A stretch of DNA of 64,000 nt, from contig JAZKBU010000004.1 of the NCBI GenBank assembly GCA_040388375.1, forward strand, positions 186,001 to 250,000, given 5' to 3'. The position numbers were made by a program, and so were the translations under genes. Within the stretch, counting starts at the first letter, position 1, and the number at the start of each line of letters is the position of its first letter. This DNA comes from Bacteroidota bacterium. Its GTDB lineage: Bacteria > Bacteroidota > Bacteroidia > UKL13-3. Shown piece by piece: positions 59,694-64,000 of this stretch. Below the pieces are notes generated by a model. That model was not told where the DNA came from. It was given only the letters and a program-made list of their open reading frames with translations, and searched no databases.

Positions 59694-61406
59694 ATGAATG
59701 TAATTGATAAATTCCTTGTTATGTTGGTTCTGCTCCCTGAAGGCTTTTTCCGCCAAATGGGTGTTGACACCAAACAGCTAAAAGCAATACTGACCACTAA
59801 AATTATGATGGGTAACAGAATGCCCAGTAGTTTCAGAGGTTTTAAAGCGGCAAAACCGGGTAAAACCTCTCAAATGCAAGGTGTAAGAAACATGATTATA
59901 TCAGTGTTTCTGGGTATGATGTTCCTGTTCTCTTTTTTTATTGGAGCTGATTATATTACTAAACTGAGTTTCTTTTTCTCCTTTTATATTTTCTTTTTGG
60001 CCTCGGTTTTAATAGCCGATTTCACAACTGTTTTAATTGATGTAAGGGATAATGCTATTATATTACCCAAGCCGGTTAACGATAGCACTTTTGTGGTTTC
60101 GCGCTTGTTGTACATTATAGTTTTTGTGACTAAAATAGTTATTCCGTTAACTTTGGTAAGCTTTGCTTTTATATTTTATACAGAAGGTTTCTGGGCATTT
60201 TTGGTATTATTCCTACTGGTTATATTGGCCACCTTGCTCACTATATTTTTAATTAATGCTGTATATATTCTGGTGTTAAAAATAACCACACCGCAAAGGT
60301 TTAAAAACATAATTTCTTATTTTCAAATTGTGTTTGCGGTAACGGTTTATGCAAGTTATCAGGTTGTACCTCGACTGATTTCAAAATCATCTATTAGCAG
60401 TTTTAGTTTAAAAGACTCCACTTGGGCTATGTTAACACCCCCTTATTGGTTTGCAGGTGCCTGGCAATATTTACATTCTTTTAATGGCGAATTGAAGTTA
60501 CTTACATGCCTTTTACTGGCTTTGGTGGTTCCTTTTTTAAGTATTTATGTAGTGGTAAAATATTTTGCCCCTTCGTTTAACCAAAAGCTGGCTATGGTTG
60601 GCAGTACTGGTGATGAGCCAACTGCGACAAACGCATTAAAACAACCTGAAACCAAGATAAAAAGCGATAAATACGCCAAATTCTTTAGTTTGCTAATTAC
60701 CAAAGCCGGGCCAGAAAGAATGGGCTTTTTGCATACATGGAAAATGACTGCACGAAGCCGCGATTTTAAAATGAAGGTTTATCCATCATTAGGATATTTG
60801 CTGGTTTATGCAGTACTTATATTTTTTAAGAACCCTGATGAGGGAGGTAAAGTTTCGTTACCGGACCCTAATTCTTTTATCTATATTTTTGTTATTTACC
60901 TGTGTAATTTTATACTGATAACGGCTTTAATGCAACTGAGTTTTTCTGATAAATACAAAGCCGCATGGATATATTATATAACACCTATTGAAAAGCCGGG
61001 AGCTTTGATACTAGGGGCAGTAAAGTCTATTATTGTTAAGTTTTATTTTCCTGTAGCGGCTCTTATTATTGGTTTGGCTTATTGGTTTGTAGGCATCAAT
61101 GCTTTGCCCAATTTTATTTTAGGTGTTTGTAACCAAATGCTTATTGTGTTTGCTATTGCGTTTATTACGTTTAATAATTTACCGTTTTCTGTTTTAGCCA
61201 GTCAAAAAGTAAAAGGCAGTGGTTTTATTAGAGGTCTTGCGAGTATGATTATTCCCTTTAGTGTGGGTGCTGTGCATTATGCCATCAGTGATTATTGGCC
61301 AATTGTTTTTTTACTGATTGTATTATCGTGTATTGCCATTTGGATGGCCATGGACTCTATTAAAAATAAAGACTGGAGCCGCATACGGGTTAGTGAAGAA
61401 AACTAA
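59694..61406 (+). CDS. ABC transporter membrane protein
   Basis: A 570-residue protein with about 12 hydrophobic helices, in two halves linked by a charged region (EPTATNALKQPETKIKSDKYAKF). The N-terminus has an amphipathic leader. It is the permease partner of the preceding ATPase. The substrate is unknown. The gene ends near a strong bidirectional terminator. Confidence 0.88.
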   Translation: MNVIDKFLVMLVLLPEGFFRQMGVDTKQLKAILTTKIMMGNRMPSSFRGFKAAKPGKTSQMQGVRNMIISVFLGMMFLFSFFIGADYITKLSFFFSFYIFFLASVLIADFTTVLIDVRDNAIILPKPVNDSTFVVSRLLYIIVFVTKIVIPLTLVSFAFIFYTEGFWAFLVLFLLVILATLLTIFLINAVYILVLKITTPQRFKNIISYFQIVFAVTVYASYQVVPRLISKSSISSFSLKDSTWAMLTPPYWFAGAWQYLHSFNGELKLLTCLLLALVVPFLSIYVVVKYFAPSFNQKLAMVGSTGDEPTATNALKQPETKIKSDKYAKFFSLLITKAGPERMGFLHTWKMTARSRDFKMKVYPSLGYLLVYAVLIFFKNPDEGGKVSLPDPNSFIYIFVIYLCNFILITALMQLSFSDKYKAAWIYYITPIEKPGALILGAVKSIIVKFYFPVAALIIGLAYWFVGINALPNFILGVCNQMLIVFAIAFITFNNLPFSVLASQKVKGSGFIRGLASMIIPFSVGAVHYAISDYWPIVFLLIVLSCIAIWMAMDSIKNKDWSRIRVSEEN

Positions 61407-61508
61407 GCATTTATAGAGGAAATATTGAAGTGCGACAAATGCATTAAAATGTTTTAATGGTTTGTTTTTTAGGGTTTTAAAGCAGTTTTTTAGCGGATGA
61501 ATCTGAAT

Positions 61509-61548
61509 AAAAAAACAGCAATAGCTTTTACAATATTGCTGTTTTTTT
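61509..61548. terminator. Bidirectional intrinsic terminator
   Basis: A 15-bp perfect stem (61509-61523 with 61534-61548; core AACAGCAATA) with a T run on each strand between the ABC permease and the convergent SDR gene. Confidence 0.88.
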
Positions 61549-61566
61549 TGACATAATTGGGTGTTT

Positions 61567-62328
61567 TTACAACATCATTCCACCGGAAACTTCTATTCTT
61601 TGGGCGTTAATCCAACGGGCTTCATCGGTGCATAAAAAGGCTACCACACCTCCAATATCTTCTGCTTTTCCTACTCTTCCCAGCGCTGTTGCCGAGGCTA
61701 TGGAATCGTTTAAATGTTTGTTGTCTCTTACTGCACCATTTCCAAAGTCAGTTTCAATGGCTCCGGGAGCAACTACGTTTACCCTTATTTTGCGTTCGCC
61801 TAACTCTTTTGCTAAATACTTAGTAAGTGTTTCAATGGCTCCTTTCATGGAAGCATAGGCAGCGTAACCGGGAAATGAAAAACGGGCCAATCCGGTAGAA
61901 ATATTGATAATGCTTCCTCCGTCTTCCAAGTGTGGTAAAGCTTTTTGGGTAAAAAAGAAAACACCTTTGAATTGAATATTCATCAGCGTGTCAAACTGTT
62001 CTTCGGTAGTTTCGGCAAAAGGTACATGAATACCAATGCCTGCATTGTTTACTAAATAGTTGAATTTGTTGGTGTTGAAAGTCTGGCTTAATACTTTTTG
62101 TACCTCGGTAAAAAAGGGTTCAAAGCTTTTGGTATCAGCTACGTTTAGCTGCAGGGCTACCGCTTTTTGCCCCATGCTTTCCATTTGTTTTACAACAGCT
62201 TCGGCTTCTTCTTTTTTGCTGTTGTAGGTAAGTATTACATCTATTCCTTTTTTGGCCAGGTTTAAAGCCATGTCTTTACCTAAGCCGCGGCTTCCACCTG
62301 TAACTATTGCAATTTTATTTTGTATCAT
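61567..62328 (-). CDS. Short-chain dehydrogenase/reductase (SDR)
   Basis: A 253-residue classical SDR with the cofactor motif TGGSRGLGKDMA, NNAGIGIHVPF, the catalytic serine strand IINISTGLARF and Tyr-x3-Lys in YAAYASMKGAIE. Short segment WINAQRIEVSGGMML at the end is typical. The acidic-poor GG motif suggests NADP(H). The substrate is unknown. It lies 67 bases after an AraC regulator gene, with a candidate operator between, and ends near the shared terminator. Confidence 0.92.
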   Translation of the reverse strand: MIQNKIAIVTGGSRGLGKDMALNLAKKGIDVILTYNSKKEEAEAVVKQMESMGQKAVALQLNVADTKSFEPFFTEVQKVLSQTFNTNKFNYLVNNAGIGIHVPFAETTEEQFDTLMNIQFKGVFFFTQKALPHLEDGGSIINISTGLARFSFPGYAAYASMKGAIETLTKYLAKELGERKIRVNVVAPGAIETDFGNGAVRDNKHLNDSIASATALGRVGKAEDIGGVVAFLCTDEARWINAQRIEVSGGMML

Positions 62329-62349
62329 TTTTGTATTGAATTAATGATA

Positions 62350-62357
62350 CAAACGTA
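62350..62357 (-). promoter_or_regulatory. -7 element of the SDR gene
   Basis: TACGTTTG on the minus strand matches TAnnTTTG exactly, 22 bases before the SDR start. The expected -33 position has no TTTG, as at activator-dependent promoters. Confidence 0.5.
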
Positions 62358-62378
62358 GTCTGGATATTTAGTTAAATT

Positions 62379-62413
62379 ATGGTGACAGTTTCAGTTTAAA
62401 TGGTGACAGCTTC
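62379..62413 (-). promoter_or_regulatory. Direct repeats in the SDR promoter, candidate AraC operator
   Basis: ATGGTGACAGTTTC (62379-62392) and ATGGTGACAGCTTC (62400-62413) differ by one base and start 21 bases apart (two helical turns). They would cover about -35 to -70 relative to the start inferred from the -7 element. AraC-family activators bind such direct repeats. The distal copy runs over the end of the AraC gene. Confidence 0.55.
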
Positions 62414-62794
62414 CGATTTTTTAAGTAAAAACAATTCCCGGTATTGTTTTGGTGTTTGGTTGGTGAATCGTTTAAAAAACTTGGTAAAGTTGGAAGGGTC
62501 GTAGGTAAGTGAAGTGGCAATGTTTCCTATTGATTCTTCATTTTTTTCTATCATTGATTTGGCAATGGTCAGAATTTTTTCTTCAAAAAAGTAACAAGGT
62601 GCTTTGCCCGTGGTAAGTTTAATGGTATTGCTTAAATGGGTTGGATGAATATGCATGATATCGGCAATGTCCCTTATTTCAAACATTTCGAGGGTGCGCC
62701 CATCGGTAATATCCAATAAATGCTTGTCTATCTCCTTTAAAAAAGTAGCCGTTATTTCGTGTTGGCGCGATAGTATTTTTTTAGGTATGGTCAT
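62396..62794 (-). CDS. AraC-family transcriptional regulator
   Basis: From the ATG at 62794 (a TTG at 62809 adds five residues) the protein is 132 residues, little more than the DNA-binding domain: two helix-turn-helix motifs, with IRDIADIMHIHPTHLSNTIKLTTG and IGNIATSLTYDPSNFTKFFKRFTNQTPKQYRE, the second being the conserved AraC signature. With no ligand domain, it may sense through a partner or act constitutively. It lies 25 bases after the VOC gene. Confidence 0.9.
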   Translation of the reverse strand: MTIPKKILSRQHEITATFLKEIDKHLLDITDGRTLEMFEIRDIADIMHIHPTHLSNTIKLTTGKAPCYFFEEKILTIAKSMIEKNEESIGNIATSLTYDPSNFTKFFKRFTNQTPKQYRELFLLKKSEAVTI

Positions 62795-62819
62795 TTGTTT
62801 GGTTAACAAGCAATGGGTT

Positions 62820-63242
62820 TTATAGTTTCAGGTTGTCGTTTTCGTCAAGTTCCCAAAACGGATTAAAAGCTACTTCAAACAAATACCCGTCAAGGTCTTT
62901 AAAATAGCCACTGTAACCACCCCAATATACTTGCTGGGCGGGTTTTATAATGGTAGCACCTAATTGTTTTACTTTTAATAAAACATCGTCTACTTCTTTT
63001 TCTGACTTAGCATTGTACGAAATAGTTAAACCATTGAATGCTGAAGGTGTATAAGGCAAGGTAGTATCTTCGGCTAATTCTGCCCGTGGGTGCAAGGCCA
63101 ATGTTATTCCACCTAAAGGAAATAAAGCTAAGCCATCCATGCTTTTATCGGACTTTTTCCATCCAAGCCCTGTTTCATAAAAATGAAGCGACTTTTCAAA
63201 ATCGTCAACGCCAAGCGTTATTAAGTTTAGTTTTTGTCTCAT
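62820..63242 (-). CDS. VOC (glyoxalase/bleomycin resistance) family protein
   Basis: A 140-residue protein with two VOC beta-alpha-beta units: LNLITLGVDDFEKSLHFYETGLGWKK and the C-terminal YWGGYSGYFKDLDGYLFEVAFNPFWELD. The usual metal ligand positions are a histidine or glutamate; the GYLFEV glutamate is present. Function unknown. Probably the first gene of an operon with the AraC regulator. Confidence 0.88.
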   Translation of the reverse strand: MRQKLNLITLGVDDFEKSLHFYETGLGWKKSDKSMDGLALFPLGGITLALHPRAELAEDTTLPYTPSAFNGLTISYNAKSEKEVDDVLLKVKQLGATIIKPAQQVYWGGYSGYFKDLDGYLFEVAFNPFWELDENDNLKL

Positions 63243-63383
63243 TTTGTAGTTCGAATATAGTTATTGAACTAAAAAATGCAAATACCGCTTATTCCGTTTT
63301 GCCTTTAAAAGCAGTGTAAATAGCCATGGCATGACACCCGTATTTTATAGAAACAAGTATAAAACCAAAGTACTTGCTTAAAT

Positions 63384-63418
63384 AAAAAGCCACATCTACT
63401 TAACAGATGCGGCTTTTT
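63384..63418 (-). terminator. Terminator of the lipase gene
   Basis: AAAAAGCCACATCT and AGATGCGGCTTTTT around ACTTAAC; 13 of 14 pairs form (one A-C mismatch). It lies 16 bases after the lipase stop. Confidence 0.75.
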
Positions 63419-63434
63419 GATGGCTGTATATGAT

Positions 63435-64000
63435 TTAAGCGGGCATAAAGCTTTGGTATACCATTTGGTAATAAGTGCTTGCATGGTGTTGGTACAAAGC
63501 CTGCGTTGCCCATGGAGCAACAAGTGGAATATGTGTAAGTGCGGGTTGGTAAGTACCATTAATAGGGTTGATACCAAAACTTGGTTGAAGATAAAAATTT
63601 AATCCGGGAGGGTTTGTGCCTGTAGTAGCATTGGCTTTGGAAAAAAGGTCCATTAATAGCGCGTATGACCCCGGGTCTATACTCAATTCACTGTAAATAT
63701 TGGTAATGTCTGAAGGCACAGGCGCTTGGTTTATATTGGCAGGACCCACTAAAAAGGGTGCTATATCTAAAGTGTTTGGTATGCGCCAATTAAAAGCAGC
63801 ATTTGGATTCAAATGATCAACGTAATCGTTAAAATTGGTACCTCCGGCTGTTAAACCTGCAAACGACCACATAGCCATATTACAATAGGTATTTCCATTA
63901 AACAATATAGCATTTAAGTAGCTAAACATTACGGGTGTAAGTGTACCGCCTAAACTATGCCCTGTAACATAAATATAAGCATCGCTGTTATTGGCTATTG
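63435..64000 (-). CDS. Lipase (class 3-type fold), 3' part only
   Basis: The frame continues beyond the window edge, so the N-terminus is missing. About 188 residues are seen. Near the start of the visible part is YVTGHSLGGTL, the nucleophile elbow (GHSLGG) of class 3 lipases, so the catalytic serine is present. Aspartate and histidine candidates follow (for example DLFS, HHAS near the end). Lipid substrate is likely; the exact class cannot be told without the N-terminus. Confidence 0.82.
   Translation of the reverse strand, partial: IANNSDAYIYVTGHSLGGTLTPVMFSYLNAILFNGNTYCNMAMWSFAGLTAGGTNFNDYVDHLNPNAAFNWRIPNTLDIAPFLVGPANINQAPVPSDITNIYSELSIDPGSYALLMDLFSKANATTGTNPPGLNFYLQPSFGINPINGTYQPALTHIPLVAPWATQALYQHHASTYYQMVYQSFMPA

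Noticed and set aside
63305-63577. 90-codon minus frame at the right end
   Set aside because: It runs through the lipase terminator and into the lipase gene in another frame.
1-64000. CRISPR, phage, transposon, tRNA or rRNA genes
   Set aside because: None was recognised on reading; a tRNA or covariance scan would settle this.

Overview
The window is about 64 kb of AT-rich chromosome from a member of the Bacteroidota. The evidence is four secreted proteins with type IX secretion C-terminal signals (three type A, one type B), SusD-free but lipoprotein-rich surface genes, Bacteroidota-type promoters (TTTG, about 19 bp, TAnnTTTG or TAnnTTCG), almost no Shine-Dalgarno sites, a split transketolase, and a mitochondrial-like citrate synthase. 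I cannot name a genus. No tRNA, rRNA, CRISPR array, transposase or phage gene was seen. One structural RNA, the SRP RNA, is present at about 23.63 kb.

Layout. 0-13.5 kb: secreted and regulatory genes. These are the end of an S1/P1 nuclease, an MbnP-like protein overlapping an MbnH-like di-haem enzyme, a YHYH protein, a small lipoprotein and a beta-barrel, a delta-60 repeat protein, a large two-component propeller sensor kinase with its NarL-type regulator, a SlyD-like isomerase, a cytochrome c lipoprotein and a four-CHRD-domain secreted protein. 13.5-19 kb: a surface polysaccharide group (glycosyltransferase, flippase, epimerase, Gfo/Idh/MocA dehydrogenase). 19-21.8 kb: a gene-poor, repeat-rich stretch around a lone methyltransferase, with a 32-residue membrane micro-ORF present in one intact and one truncated copy. 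21.8-29.6 kb: metabolism and housekeeping (acyl-CoA carboxylase beta subunit, SRP RNA, kynurenine monooxygenase, 2OG oxygenase, ArfB-like factor, ClpX, RsmA).

29.6-41 kb: a FIST protein and hybrid kinase operon, the two transketolase halves separated by two other genes, leucyl aminopeptidase, a ferredoxin-NADP reductase-like protein and PheS. 41.5-50.6 kb: a tightly packed minus-strand run of seven genes (M16 peptidase pair, T9SS type B protein, YbeY, MnmG, methyltransferase, Ig-like lipoprotein). Three ParB/parS-like CACGTG palindromes lie within 1.7 kb of this run, suggesting a centromere region near the chromosome origin. 51-54.6 kb: NDH-2, a GNAT acetyltransferase, a YjbR protein and a cardiolipin-synthase-like PLD. 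55-61.4 kb: citrate synthase, a WG-repeat protein, threonine aldolase, inositol monophosphatase and an ABC exporter pair. 61.5-64 kb: an SDR dehydrogenase with a likely AraC operator, the AraC regulator, a VOC protein and the 3' part of a lipase.

The most unusual points are the parS-like cluster, the MbnP/MbnH pair (predicted tryptophan-to-kynurenine copper site), the NosP/NahK-like FIST-kinase operon, a 22-bp palindrome shared in part by the sensor kinase and response regulator genes, the AraC direct repeats, and the duplicated micro-ORF broken exactly at an intergenic hairpin repeat. All calls were made by reading the sequence; no database search was run.
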